Assembly: GCA_034411995.1 (NCBI GenBank)
Contig: DAOUME010000026.1
Span: forward strand, 186,001-250,000
Reading direction: 5' to 3'
Length of the DNA: 64,000 nucleotides
From: JAUVXJ01 sp034411995
GTDB lineage: Bacteria > Chloroflexota > Anaerolineae > UBA7937 > B3-Chlor
Of this stretch, positions 16,289-25,628 are shown piece by piece (the first letter of the stretch is position 1; every line of letters starts with the position of its first letter). Under the pieces are notes generated by a model. The model searched no databases. It had not been told where the DNA came from and worked only from the letters and a program-made list of their open reading frames with translations. The translations under genes and the position numbers were made by a program.

Positions 16289-17236
16289 GTGCCCGTGATC
16301 ACCATCTTCCAGACCCCGGTCCGCGTACTGCCCGCCGCCTGCAAAGCCTCCGCAGCGGAAGCTTTCCTGCCTCGCAACCTCTGCTCCCTGGTCAAGGTGA
16401 CCCTGGCCAGCTTCCTTGAAGGTGGCTCTGACCTGAAGGGCGTCGTTCACTCCGACTCGTGCGATGGATTGCGACGGCTCCACGACGTCTGGCGGCGTTA
16501 CGTGGACGGGGAACGTATCGTGACCTACGCCATCGTACCCACGGGCTTCAACAGCCGCCGGGCGGCTTACCAGGCCCTGGACAAGGCGCTGGAGGGCACC
16601 AGCATCTCCAGGGATGATATCGGCTCCACCGTGGCCACCGGATATGGCAGGATAGCCATCGACTACGCTGACCGGCAGGTGACGGAGATCAGTTGCTACG
16701 CCAGGGGGATCCACCACCTCTATCCCCAGGTGAGGACCATCATCGACATCGGTGGCCAGGACAGCAAAGCCATATCCGTAGGTGAGGACGGCCGCGTGGT
16801 CGATTTCCTGATGAACGACAAGTGCGCTGCCGGGACGGGCCGCTTCCTGGAAGTGATGGCCAGGGCTCTGGAGCTGGAGGTGACGGACCTGGGCGAGATC
16901 TCTCAACAGTCACGGGAGCCGTACCAGGTGTCGTCCACCTGCACCGTCTTTGCCGAGTCCGAGGTGGTCATCCTGGTGGCCGAAGGGGTCAGTCGGGAGG
17001 ATATCGTGGCCGGGCTGCACTCAGCCATCGCCAAGCGCACCCTGAGCATGGTCAACCGGCTGGCTCTGGTCCCACCCGTGGCCATGGCGGCAGGTGTGGC
17101 CAAGAACCGCGGGGTGGTCAAGGCCATCGAGGATCTGCGGGGCCACACACTGATCGTGCCCTCCGAGCCCCAGATCGTGGGTGCGCTGGGCGCCGCTCTG
17201 CTGGCCATGGAAGACCTGGAATCCGCTGCCCGCTAG
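16289..17236 (+). pseudogene. Chimeric, truncated 2-hydroxyacyl-CoA dehydratase subunit / activase
   Basis: The frame encodes 315 residues made of two mismatched pieces. Residues 1-73 (VRVLPAACKASAAEAFLP, VVHSDSCDGLRRLHDVWRRY) match an inner part of the HgdB/FldC-type 2-hydroxyacyl-CoA dehydratase subunit. Residues 74-315 match the BadF/HgdC activase: VATGYGR, TIIDIGGQDSK, NDKCAAGTGRFLE, the second cluster cysteine in SSTCTVFAESE, and GALGAALLAME. The activase lacks its first 25-30 residues, including the GIDIGST phosphate-binding loop, so ATP hydrolysis is unlikely. No other dehydratase gene is adjacent. I read it as an in-frame deletion scar of an hgdB-hgdC pair. GTG 16289 is only the first possible start. 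Confidence 0.7.
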
Positions 17237-17250
17237 CCCAGGTCGAAACG

Positions 17251-18828
17251 CTACCACATGGTCAAGAGGAGCCAGCTCCCCAGGCTGACGAAGAAGACGA
17301 CCGTCAGCACCTTCACCAGCGCCAGGTGGCGACGCATGAACCCCGCCAACTGGAAAGAGGTCGTGCCGTAGTACACCAGCAGGAAGATGATCACCAACGG
17401 CACGATGAACATCACGTTGTAGAGGACCAGGTAGAGAAAGGCGTTGGCCCGCAGCTCGGGAACGCCGGTGACGAAGATGATCGTGGGCAGATAGACCTGG
17501 CCGGTGCAGGCGAACTCCAGGAGCGAGACCAGGAACCCCGTGACGAAGGCTGCCCAGACGTAGTTCCTCACGCCCGCGCCTTCCCTGATGGCCTGGTGCA
17601 CGCGGCGGCGCAGAAACTCGGGCAGCTTGAGGGCCATCTCCTCGTGCTTGCCCTTCCTGATCTTGTACAGATCGTAGAGCGCCCCCACGGCCAGCACCAG
17701 GCAGAACAGCCCGGTGCCCAGGTAGACCACCCGGGACAGAGCCTGTACTACTCCCAGCGAATGGACGAACTCCAGGACCCCGGCGCCCACGAGCAGATAG
17801 GCCAGGAACACCGCCCCCGCGAAGGTGCAGCCCACCAGCAGTATCTCCCGACCCTTGCGCTCCATCGCCGCCAGGTAGGATACGAAGAAGATGATGGTGG
17901 TGAAGGCACACGGGTTCATCCCATCCAGCAGGCCCGCACCCAGGACAGCGACGAAAGAGAAGGACTTGAAGCGCTGGATGATGCGGTTGATGGCTTCTGG
18001 GGACTCCTCCTCCAAGCCCTCCCAAGGAGGTATACACCCCACCTGACTGTGGTTCTGGATCACTTCCTCCAGGCGCTCGAGGGTGATCTCATCGCCCACC
18101 AGATACTCGTTCCCAATGAACACGGCCGGTGTCAAGAGCCGCTGCTCAGGAGGTACGCCGGTCCGCTCGGACATGGCGTCGTTGAGGGGCGCACAGGTGT
18201 TGATGTCGAACTTCCTCACCTCGAGGTTGGGGTACTTCTGCTCCAGGTATGTGAGATCGTATGATACCCGCTCGCACTCCGAGCAGCCGGGGCTGTGGAA
18301 GTAGGCGATGTACACGGGCGCAGCGAGTTCCCCGCCCACTACTTCGCACACGTCGCTCTCACCCGAACTGGCCGGCTCCTCGCAGAAAGGCTCGGCGTCG
18401 CCGCCCGGTACCTGGGGGGCCGCCACTGGCTCATCGTCGGTCGGAAAGTCACATCCCCCCGCCTCCAACTCCTGGCTCACCAGCCCCGGTAACTGCTCCC
18501 GTATCTCCTCCTCGCCCACCAGGACCGTGTCCCCGATGAAGACCTGCGGGATCTCCAGGCCTGCGACCTCGTACTGCCTCTCCAGCCGCGCCATGACCTC
18601 GTAGTTCGCCATGGCGCCGATGTCGAAGGCCTTGATCTGCACCCTGTCGCCGTACTGCTCCCTCAGGGGGCCGAGGACCTCCTCCTGCACCGCCTGGCAG
18701 TGCTGGCAATCCTGAGCCTCGAAGACGAAGAACCGCGCCACCGGCCCCTGGGCCAGGGCGTCGGCGCCGAGACAAAGGGTCAGAGTGATCGCCAAGAAGA
18801 GAGCAAGTCGGGCCGACCTGGTCAACAT
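17251..18828 (-). CDS. Double thioredoxin-fold / CcdA-type membrane disulfide carrier
   Basis: About 525 residues from ATG 18828, which follows GGAAGGA. A signal-peptide-like helix (residues 5-25) is followed by two thioredoxin-like domains with CQHC (41-44) and CSEC (182-185), each with a cis-proline region (EIPQVFIGD, LTPAVFIGN). Residues 288-525 hold six or more membrane helices of the CcdA/DsbD type, with the paired cysteines probably C307 (MNPCAF) and C441 (FACTGQ). The architecture implies electrons moving across the membrane from cytoplasmic thiols to exported thioredoxin domains, as in DsbD, but with two extracytoplasmic domains ahead of the membrane part. It is convergent with the dehydratase remnant. 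Confidence 0.8.
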   Translation of the reverse strand: MLTRSARLALFLAITLTLCLGADALAQGPVARFFVFEAQDCQHCQAVQEEVLGPLREQYGDRVQIKAFDIGAMANYEVMARLERQYEVAGLEIPQVFIGDTVLVGEEEIREQLPGLVSQELEAGGCDFPTDDEPVAAPQVPGGDAEPFCEEPASSGESDVCEVVGGELAAPVYIAYFHSPGCSECERVSYDLTYLEQKYPNLEVRKFDINTCAPLNDAMSERTGVPPEQRLLTPAVFIGNEYLVGDEITLERLEEVIQNHSQVGCIPPWEGLEEESPEAINRIIQRFKSFSFVAVLGAGLLDGMNPCAFTTIIFFVSYLAAMERKGREILLVGCTFAGAVFLAYLLVGAGVLEFVHSLGVVQALSRVVYLGTGLFCLVLAVGALYDLYKIRKGKHEEMALKLPEFLRRRVHQAIREGAGVRNYVWAAFVTGFLVSLLEFACTGQVYLPTIIFVTGVPELRANAFLYLVLYNVMFIVPLVIIFLLVYYGTTSFQLAGFMRRHLALVKVLTVVFFVSLGSWLLLTMW

Positions 18829-19007
18829 CGATTCCTTCCATCCCGCAAGGCTACTGCTCATCCAAAGGGCTAGTATAAACGCCCCAGGAACCGCTGTCAA
18901 GCACAGGGAGCCCAGGCCAGGCGAGGCGCGAGCCTCCCGGAGCATCGGGTCGGCGGGCACGGCAGATCCGTGACGTCGGCTGGCCACCTCTCCCGCACGC
19001 CGTTCCT

Positions 19008-19036
19008 TTGGCAATGCTGCACCGGGATGCTATAAT
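19008..19036 (+). promoter_or_regulatory. Promoter of the glcD-like gene
   Basis: TTGGCA (19008-19013) and TATAAT (19031-19036) are separated by 17 bases, 33 bases before the ATG at 19069. It is one of the clearest promoters in the window. Confidence 0.8.
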
Positions 19037-19068
19037 CGCCGCAGTCATCATTACTCAGGAGCCAAGGG

Positions 19069-20451
19069 ATGATCGAACCCAGACTGGTCGATGAACTGAA
19101 GGATGTCGTGGGCGACGAGAACGTGCTCACCACCCCCGAAGAACTGCTCTGCTACTCCTACGACGGCACGGTATTGCAGCACACGCCCCACATCGTACTC
19201 CTTCCCAGAACCACGGCAGAAGTGGCCGCCACGGTGAAGGTGGCCCACCGCGAGAAGATGCCCCTCGTGCCCCGAGGGGCGGGGACCAATCTCGCGGGAG
19301 GCACCATCGCCATCCGGGGAGGTATCGTGCTCAGCCTCACCCGGATGACGGACATCCTGGAGATCGACACCGTCAACATGGTGGCCGTGGTCCAGCCGGG
19401 TGTGGTCACGGGCAAGCTACAAGCCCAGGTCGCCAGGCGTGGCCTGTACTACCCGCCCGACCCCGCCAGCCTGAAGGCCACCACCATCGGCGGCAACGTG
19501 GGCATGAACGCCGGGGGTCCCCACGCTCTCAAGTATGGCGTGACCAGCGACTACGTGATGGGCCTGGAGGTGGTCCTTCCTTCCGGCGAGGTGATTCGCA
19601 CCGGTGGCAAGGCCATCAAGAACGTCACCGGCTACAACCTGACCCAACTCTACGTGGGGTCCGAGGGCACGCTGGGGGTGATCACCGAGGTCATCCTGCG
19701 CCTGATCCCGCCGCCAGAAAGCAGCGGCAGCGTGCTGGCCGCCTTCGCTGAACTGGACGACGCCGCCGTCCTGGTGAACAGGATCCTCCAGGCCGGAGTG
19801 ACCCCGGCGGTGATCGAGATCATGGACCAGATGACCATCCACACCGTGGATGACTATCTCCAGAGCGGCCTCCCGCGGGAGGCGGCAGCCCTGCTGCTCA
19901 TCCAGGTGGACGGCGTGCAGGCCGCCGTAGACCAGGAGCTGGACACGGTAGCGCAGCTCTGCCGGGACAACAAGGCCACCATGGTGGAGGTCGCGAAGAC
20001 GCCCGGGGAAGAGGCCACTCTGTGGAAAGCCAGGCAGTCTATCTCCCCCTCGCTGACCAGGGTGCGCCCCAACAAGCTGGGGGAGGATATCTCCGTGCCC
20101 CGGGAGGCCATCCCCGAGGTGGTGAGGCGCATCCAGGAGATCTCTCGCCGCCGGAACCTGCCCATCGTCATCTTCGGCCACATCAGCGACGGCAACCTGC
20201 ATCCCAACATCCTCTTCGACCAGGGCGATCCTGAGGAGATGGAGCGGGTGGAGGCTGCCTCCGGCGACATCTTCGAGATCGCCACCTCCGTGGGAGGCAC
20301 CCTCTCGGGCGAGCACGGCATAGGGCTACTCAAGCAGAAGTACCTGAAGCTCGACCTCCCGGAGGGGACGGTGGAGGTCATGCGCACCATCAAGCGGGCC
20401 CTCGATCCACACAACATCATGAACCCGGGCAAGATCTTCCCCGAGGGCTGA
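19069..20451 (+). CDS. glcD: FAD-linked oxidase, glycolate oxidase GlcD / D-lactate dehydrogenase type
   Basis: A 460-residue flavoprotein of the VAO/PCMH family. The FAD-binding region is seen in VPRGAGTNLAGGTIA (about residue 65) and TIGGNVGMNAGGPHALKYG (about 142), and the C-terminal oxidase domain ends with HISDGNLHPNILFD and GEHGIGLLKQKYL. The family oxidises 2-hydroxy acids such as glycolate or D-lactate, passing electrons to a quinone or to GlcE/GlcF partners. No glcE or glcF gene is adjacent, so the acceptor is unknown. The ATG follows CAGGAG. The Rieske protein gene follows on the same strand after 90 bases. Confidence 0.88.
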   Translation: MIEPRLVDELKDVVGDENVLTTPEELLCYSYDGTVLQHTPHIVLLPRTTAEVAATVKVAHREKMPLVPRGAGTNLAGGTIAIRGGIVLSLTRMTDILEIDTVNMVAVVQPGVVTGKLQAQVARRGLYYPPDPASLKATTIGGNVGMNAGGPHALKYGVTSDYVMGLEVVLPSGEVIRTGGKAIKNVTGYNLTQLYVGSEGTLGVITEVILRLIPPPESSGSVLAAFAELDDAAVLVNRILQAGVTPAVIEIMDQMTIHTVDDYLQSGLPREAAALLLIQVDGVQAAVDQELDTVAQLCRDNKATMVEVAKTPGEEATLWKARQSISPSLTRVRPNKLGEDISVPREAIPEVVRRIQEISRRRNLPIVIFGHISDGNLHPNILFDQGDPEEMERVEAASGDIFEIATSVGGTLSGEHGIGLLKQKYLKLDLPEGTVEVMRTIKRALDPHNIMNPGKIFPEG

Positions 20452-20541
20452 CGTTCACGGATACGGGGGCGGCTGCGGGAGTCGAGATCGGCGCGGGCTC
20501 GGTCTGAGGCTCTATGTAACGTTGGACCCAGGAGGCAGACC

Positions 20542-21534
20542 TTGATTCCCGACCAGTGGTACGCCGTTCTCGAGCCCAGGGAGGTGCCGATCGGCCAGCC
20601 CGTCGCTGTGGTCCGTTTGGGGGAGAAGCTGGTCTTGTGGCGCGACGGGCGGGGCCAGGTAGTCTGCCAGCGAGACCAGTGCGCGCACCGCGGCGCGGCC
20701 CTGAGCAAGGGCAAGGTGGTGGGCGACTTTGTGGAGTGCCCCTTTCACGGCCTCCGGTACGACGCCACCGGCCGCTGCCAGCTTATCCCCGCCAATGGCA
20801 AGATCTCCCCGGTCCCCCAGCGTTTCCAGGTCCACACCTACCCCACGCAGGAAGCCCACGGCTTCGTCTGGCTGTGGTGGGGCGAGCCCAGAGAAGACCT
20901 GCCGCGCCTCCCCTGGTTCGACGACCTGGAGGACGGCTTTCCGTACGCCTCCTTCCAGGACCACTGGACGGTGCACTACTCGAGGGCCATCGAGAACCAG
21001 CTCGACGTGGCCCACCTGCCCTTCGTGCACCACAACACCATCGGCCGCGGCGCGCGCACCCTCATCGACGGCCCGGTGACCGAGCTGGAAAACGACCGGC
21101 TGCGGGTCTGGGTCTACAACCGGGTGGACGACGGCACCCTTCCCCTCAAGCCCCAGGAAATCCCCCTACCGGAGACCCCGGCCTTGCTGCACTTCCACTT
21201 CCCCAACCTGTGGCAAAACCGGCTGGGAGAGAACGTGAAGGTTTTGCTGGCCTTCGTGCCCATCGACGAGGAGAACACCAGGCTCTACCTGCGTTTCTAC
21301 GGCCGCTTTCTGCGGGTGCCCGTGCTGGACAGGCTCCTCTGCCACCTCAGCAACCTGGGGAACAGGATCATCCTGGGGCAGGACAAGCGGGTGGTGCTCA
21401 CCCAGGAGCCGAAGAAGACCTGGCTGGACATGGGGGAGAAGCTCTTCCAGGCCGACCGCCCCATCGTGGCCTATCGGCACAGGCGGAAGGAGCTCATCGA
21501 GCAGGCAAACAGACAAAGCGCTTTCGGAGACTGA
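20542..21534 (+). CDS. Rieske [2Fe-2S] oxygenase-like protein
   Basis: A 330-residue protein. The N-terminal Rieske domain has CAHRGAALS and CPFHGLRYD (about residues 47-75), the Cys-His pairs that bind [2Fe-2S]. The C-terminal domain carries ENQLDVAHLPFVHH, the mononuclear iron site region of ring-hydroxylating and pheophorbide-type (PaO-like) oxygenases. Such enzymes need O2 and a reductase; none is adjacent. The start is TTG 20542 with GGAGG ten bases upstream; no ATG fits. It sits after the glcD-like gene and may be co-transcribed. A true oxygenase would be notable beside an oxygen-sensitive AOR operon. Confidence 0.85.
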   Translation: MIPDQWYAVLEPREVPIGQPVAVVRLGEKLVLWRDGRGQVVCQRDQCAHRGAALSKGKVVGDFVECPFHGLRYDATGRCQLIPANGKISPVPQRFQVHTYPTQEAHGFVWLWWGEPREDLPRLPWFDDLEDGFPYASFQDHWTVHYSRAIENQLDVAHLPFVHHNTIGRGARTLIDGPVTELENDRLRVWVYNRVDDGTLPLKPQEIPLPETPALLHFHFPNLWQNRLGENVKVLLAFVPIDEENTRLYLRFYGRFLRVPVLDRLLCHLSNLGNRIILGQDKRVVLTQEPKKTWLDMGEKLFQADRPIVAYRHRRKELIEQANRQSAFGD

Positions 21535-21843
21535 GCGCACGCCCTATTCGGGGCGGGCCGGCCAGAGGATCTGGGACACTCCTCTCCCACAGCTCCGCAG
21601 CGGCTCGATAGAAAGGCATCCCAGCGCAGTCTCCATCGATAGCTCGGCGCAAGTATCCAAGCGCACGTTGTGTCTCCTGGCGGCCACCGCGGAGTCGCGT
21701 CCATGCAAGAAGGCTGGACGCAACAGCGTGAACCGGTCGCCGAGCCTTGCCCCTCGCCCCAAGGCACCGGCCGCTGCTGATCCGCGTTGAGCAGAGCAAT
21801 CATCCACCGTATGCCACAGAACGCGGTCCCACGACGTCGGAGT

Positions 21844-21873
21844 TTGCAGGTCGAATCGGGAGGACACTATAAT
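21844..21873 (+). promoter_or_regulatory. Promoter of the radical SAM pair
   Basis: TTGCAG (21844-21849) and TATAAT (21868-21873) with an 18-base spacer. The 354-base stretch 21535-21888 holds this promoter and otherwise nothing I can support. Confidence 0.65.
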
Positions 21874-21888
21874 ATGCGCGGTGGTTGC

Positions 21889-23778
21889 ATGACAACACGG
21901 GACCTGTCTGCTCTCGACAGAATCCTCCCCAGTGTGACCAAACCCGCCCGCTACACCGGGGGGGAATGGAATACCGTCGTCAAGGACTGGGAGAAGATCC
22001 CCATCAAGTTCGCCCTGGCCTACCCCGACGTCTACGAGGTGGGCATGTCCAACCTGGCCCTGATGATCCTCTACGACCTCCTCAACCGGCAGGAGGACGT
22101 CCTGGCCGAGCGGGTCTACACCCCCTGGATGGACATGGAGCAGGCCATGAGGAGCTCGGGTCTCCCCCTCTACACGCTGGAGACGCGGCACCCGCTCCAC
22201 GATTTCGACATCGTCGGCTTCACCCTGCCCTACGAGCTGAACTACACCAACGTGCTGACCATGCTCAACCTGGGGGGTATCCCCTTGCTGGCCGAGCGAC
22301 GGGACGACTCTCATCCACTGATTATCGGCGGCGGCAGCGGTACCTACAACGGCGAGCCCCTGGCCGCCTTCTTCGACCTCTTCGTGGTGGGCGAGGGAGA
22401 AGAGGTCATCCTGGAGTTGCTGCAACTGTACCGGGAGCAGGGGGCAAGCAAAGAAGAGTACCTGGCACAAGCCGCGGAGATCGACGGGGTGTACGTCCCC
22501 AGCTTCTACGCCGTCCGCTACCACGACGACGGCACGGTTGCCGAAGTCGCGCCAAGCCATCCCCGCGCCAGACCGGTGGTTACCAAGCGCATCGTGGACG
22601 TCTTGCCGCCCGCGCCCACACAGGTGGTGGTACCTTTCGTGCAGGCCGTTCACGATCGTGGCACCATCGAGATTCAGCGGGGATGCACCCAGGGCTGCCG
22701 TTTCTGCCAGGCGGGCGTGATCTACCGCCCTCTCCGCGAGCGTCCCCTGGAGGAGATACTAAAGACCGCTGACGAGCTGCTGGCGGCCACGGGCTACGAG
22801 GAACTGGCCCTGGTCTCCCTCAGCTCCAACAACTACACGGGCATCGAGGAACTGGTGGAGACGCTCCTGGCCCGTCACGGTCCCCGCTACACCTCCATCT
22901 CCCTGCCCAGCCTGCGTATGGACTCCTTTTCGCTCAGACTGGCTGGCATGTTCCAGGGGCGCAGGAAGACCGGACTAACCTTCGCGCCCGAGGCCGGCAG
23001 CGAGCGCCTCAGGAGGGTCATCAACAAGCTCATCAGCCACGACGAGATCCTGACCACCGCGGCGGCCGCCTACGAGAGCGGCTGGGACCGGATCAAGCTG
23101 TACTTCATGGTGGGGTTGCCCACGGAGACCATGGAAGACGTGGAGGCCATCGCTGCTCTGGTGAAAGAGATCAGGGCCATCGGTCGCCGCGCCCGGGCCA
23201 AGAGGGCGCAGCTCAGCGTCGGTCTGTCCACCTTCATCCCCAAGCCCCATACCCCCTTTCAGTGGTCGCCCCTGGAGCAGCAGGAATCGTTGAACGAGAA
23301 GCACCACCTGCTGCGGCGGCTGATCCGGGGCCGCGGCCTCAAGCTGAGCTGGAACGACCCGCAGACCAGCCTCCTGGAGGCGGCCCTCTCTCGAGGAGAT
23401 CGCCGCCTGAGCGGAGTGATCCAGGACGCCTGGCGCCGCGGGGCCAGGTTCGACGCCTGGAGCGAGGCCCTCGACGTCCAGCGCTGGTGGGACGCCTTCT
23501 CCTCCCAGGGGCTGGATCCCGCCTTCTATGCCCATAGAGAGCGCCCGCTGGAGGAGACCCTGCCCTGGGAGCACATCGATCCCGGCGTGAGCAAGGAGTA
23601 TCTCATCGCGGAGTACCGTCGCAGCCTGAGCGAGGAGCCGACCCTGGACTGTCGCCAGGGGCCCTGCCGGAGCTGCGGCATCTTGGACACCTTCCACAGG
23701 GACATGGAAGTCCAACAGCGGGGAAGATGGGGCTGCGTCCGGTTGGAGCGCAGCGCGGAGAGACGGGAGGTCCCGTGA
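21889..23778 (+). CDS. B12-binding-type radical SAM protein (TIGR03960-like)
   Basis: A 629-residue radical SAM protein. Residues 35-200 form a B12-binding-like Rossmann region (YPDVYEVGMSNLALMILY), although the histidine signature of cobalamin binding is not obvious. The radical SAM cluster motif is IQRGCTQGCRFCQAG (CxxxCxxC), and the partial TIM barrel continues with YFMVGLPTET. The C-terminus has a cysteine group (CRQGPCRSCG). The family is widespread in Gram-positive bacteria and Chloroflexi, usually beside the DUF2344 partner, and its reaction is not established to my knowledge. ATG 21889 is chosen because the promoter's expected transcription start falls at about 21880. The stop overlaps the next start (GTGA). 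Confidence 0.88.
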   Translation: MTTRDLSALDRILPSVTKPARYTGGEWNTVVKDWEKIPIKFALAYPDVYEVGMSNLALMILYDLLNRQEDVLAERVYTPWMDMEQAMRSSGLPLYTLETRHPLHDFDIVGFTLPYELNYTNVLTMLNLGGIPLLAERRDDSHPLIIGGGSGTYNGEPLAAFFDLFVVGEGEEVILELLQLYREQGASKEEYLAQAAEIDGVYVPSFYAVRYHDDGTVAEVAPSHPRARPVVTKRIVDVLPPAPTQVVVPFVQAVHDRGTIEIQRGCTQGCRFCQAGVIYRPLRERPLEEILKTADELLAATGYEELALVSLSSNNYTGIEELVETLLARHGPRYTSISLPSLRMDSFSLRLAGMFQGRRKTGLTFAPEAGSERLRRVINKLISHDEILTTAAAAYESGWDRIKLYFMVGLPTETMEDVEAIAALVKEIRAIGRRARAKRAQLSVGLSTFIPKPHTPFQWSPLEQQESLNEKHHLLRRLIRGRGLKLSWNDPQTSLLEAALSRGDRRLSGVIQDAWRRGARFDAWSEALDVQRWWDAFSSQGLDPAFYAHRERPLEETLPWEHIDPGVSKEYLIAEYRRSLSEEPTLDCRQGPCRSCGILDTFHRDMEVQQRGRWGCVRLERSAERREVP

Positions 23779-24440
23779 GGCCAGCGGTCGAACAGACGCA
23801 GCGCCTCAGGGTCACCTTCGCCAAGGGGGAGGAGGTCAAGTACATCTCCCACCTGGACCTGATGCGTCTCTGGGAACGCGCGCTGCGGAGGGCCCGGGTG
23901 CCCGTGCTCCATTCCCAGGGCTACAACCCTCGGCCCAGGATCTCCCTGGCCGCGGCCCTGGCGGTGGGCTTCACCGGGGAGAGAGAGGTCCTGGACGTGA
24001 CCCTGGAGAGGGCTCTGGCCCCGCTGGATTTCGCCACCGCCCTCACCAGGCAGCTCCCCGCTGGCATCACCCTGGTCGAGGTGGAGGAGGTCTACGCCAC
24101 CCTGCCCGCGCTCCAGACCCAGGTACGGGGAGCCGAGTACCTGGCTACCATCTCCGGCCACGAGGAGGCCGAGCAGATCAAGGTGCGACTCAAGGCGCTC
24201 CTCGATAGCGTTCAGCTACCCCGCGAGCGACGGGGCAAGGAGTACGATCTGCGCCCTTTGATCGAGGACCTGTGGCTGGAAGACAGGGGCGAAGGACGAT
24301 ACACCCTGGGGATGAGGCTGGTGGCTGGTCCCAGGGGCGCGGGCCGGCCGGACGAAGTCCTCCACCAACTGGGGTTGGCCGATGAGGTGGTAGGGATCAC
24401 GCGCACGCGGATCCTCTTTTCAGGACCAGGAGAGACGTAG
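23775..24440 (+). CDS. DUF2344 radical SAM partner (TIGR03936-like)
   Basis: A 221-residue protein with the DUF2344 signature: RLRVTFAKGEEVKYISHLD at the N-terminus, then ALRRARVPVLHSQGYNPRP. The family always accompanies or is fused to the TIGR03960-type radical SAM protein. Here the two genes overlap by GTGA, so the start is GTG 23775. The function is unknown; in many genomes the pair lies near rng and rplU, which are not present here. The gene is convergent with the ArsA-like gene. Confidence 0.85.
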   Translation: MRPAVEQTQRLRVTFAKGEEVKYISHLDLMRLWERALRRARVPVLHSQGYNPRPRISLAAALAVGFTGEREVLDVTLERALAPLDFATALTRQLPAGITLVEVEEVYATLPALQTQVRGAEYLATISGHEEAEQIKVRLKALLDSVQLPRERRGKEYDLRPLIEDLWLEDRGEGRYTLGMRLVAGPRGAGRPDEVLHQLGLADEVVGITRTRILFSGPGET

Positions 24441-24502
24441 ACGCTGGCCAGGCGCCCCGGGCCTGATCAACCGAGGTGGGGCCAGGCTCCTCTCCAGGTC
24501 GG

Positions 24503-25429
24503 TCAGCGAGCGAATAGCACCTGCTCCAGCTCCCTGAGCCTCTCCACGCCCTTGATCTCGTAGGGGAACAAGGGCACCTCGATGATCTTCCTGCCGCCTC
24601 CGTACTCGTCGTGCAGCATCTGGATGTACCTGCGCTGCATCTCCATACGCTGGCGATTGAAGGGGCTGTCCGGGTTCTCAATCACGTCGTTGACCAGCAG
24701 GTAGCGGATCTCCAGCCCGAAGCGCTGGAACTCCTTGATCAGCCTCTGGGCCTGGTACACCCCCAACCCCTCGGGGATGGTGACCAGCAGGAACTCCGTA
24801 TTCTCGGGATCCCTCATGAAGTCCGTCACTTCCTCGGCCAGGGCCTTCCAGCTCTCGATGAGATCCAGGAACGGCACCTTCTTCAGCTTGAGGGTATCCC
24901 TCGCTCGCATGTACACCTTCGGCGCGGTCTTGAGGTGAGCGATGAACTTGTACGGCAGCTCCAGCAGCCGCAGCGTATCGCCCGCGGGAGCTGTGTCCCA
25001 CACCATGAGATCATAGGAGCCATCTTTGACCCGCTCCAGCAGGTAATCCAGCAAGAACTCCTCCTGAATGCCGGGGGCCATGGCCGCGTACTCAACGACT
25101 TCGTCGTACTCCATGTCGATCAGGGAGGACGCCGCCTCGTAGATCTCCGGGCCGAACTTCTTCTTCCACCTCTTCATCACCTCTTCGGGCCCGATCTCCA
25201 GGGCGTCGAGGTTTTCTACTCCTGGTACAGGCTTCTCCGTGGGCCCGATCTCCGTCTCGAAGATGTCCGAGAGAGAGGGGGTCAGATCGCTGGAGATGAT
25301 GAGTGTCTTCCGCCCCAGAGAGGCGTAGTGCAGGGCGGTGGTGGCAGAGCAGGTCGTCTTGCCCACTCCGCCTTTGCCTCCGAACATGAGCACGCGCTTG
25401 CTGGTGCTATCCAGTTCCGACAGTGACAC
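24503..25429 (-). CDS. ArsA-family ATPase, single domain
   Basis: A 308-residue P-loop ATPase. The deviant Walker A is FGGKGGVGKTTCSA (about residue 18), the A-loop region includes SSDLTPSLSDIF, and the switch region VWDTAPAGDTLRLLELP is typical of ArsA/Get3 proteins. The C-terminus ends LRELEQVLFAR. Arsenite-pump partners (ArsB, ArsD, ArsR) are absent, so arsenic resistance is not supported. Single-domain ArsA relatives in Chloroflexi and archaea may act as chaperone-type or metabolite-sensing ATPases. GTG 25429 is chosen because CGGAGG is 6 bases upstream; the in-frame ATG at 25483 would add 18 unlike residues. Confidence 0.85.
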   Translation of the reverse strand: MSLSELDSTSKRVLMFGGKGGVGKTTCSATTALHYASLGRKTLIISSDLTPSLSDIFETEIGPTEKPVPGVENLDALEIGPEEVMKRWKKKFGPEIYEAASSLIDMEYDEVVEYAAMAPGIQEEFLLDYLLERVKDGSYDLMVWDTAPAGDTLRLLELPYKFIAHLKTAPKVYMRARDTLKLKKVPFLDLIESWKALAEEVTDFMRDPENTEFLLVTIPEGLGVYQAQRLIKEFQRFGLEIRYLLVNDVIENPDSPFNRQRMEMQRRYIQMLHDEYGGGRKIIEVPLFPYEIKGVERLRELEQVLFAR

Positions 25430-25524
25430 GTTCTGCCTCCGCTCAACGACTGCTCGGCCCGGGACCGTCTGGCATTGTAACACAGGTCCCGGGATCTGAC
25501 ACCTCCCACGAGGACACTCTGGAA

Positions 25525-25557
25525 GAAGTGGGGCGACCCGGCGGGTCGCCCCACTTC
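25525..25557 (-). terminator. Strong hairpin ending the glucose-type ABC operon
   Basis: A perfect 15-base-pair stem with a 3-base loop: GAAGTGGGGCGACCC (25525-25539) pairs with GGGTCGCCCCACTTC (25543-25557). It lies 70 bases downstream of the oxidoreductase stop and before the ArsA-like gene, both on the minus strand. No T-run follows, but stability is high. Confidence 0.7.
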
Positions 25558-25628
25558 ATGCGGTGACAGGGACGACTGCGCCAGGTGAGGGGAGAGGGAT
25601 GCGAGCCCGAGGAGTCCTGCACAGCGCT

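Noticed and set aside
16038..16305. Minus-strand open stretch of about 90 codons upstream of the dehydratase remnant, ending at 16038
   Set aside because: No start codon with a ribosome site and no family resemblance; the composition could be chance in GC-rich DNA.
21494..21799. Minus-strand frame of 101 codons between the Rieske and radical SAM genes
   Set aside because: It overlaps the end of the Rieske gene, has no ribosome site and no recognisable motif.
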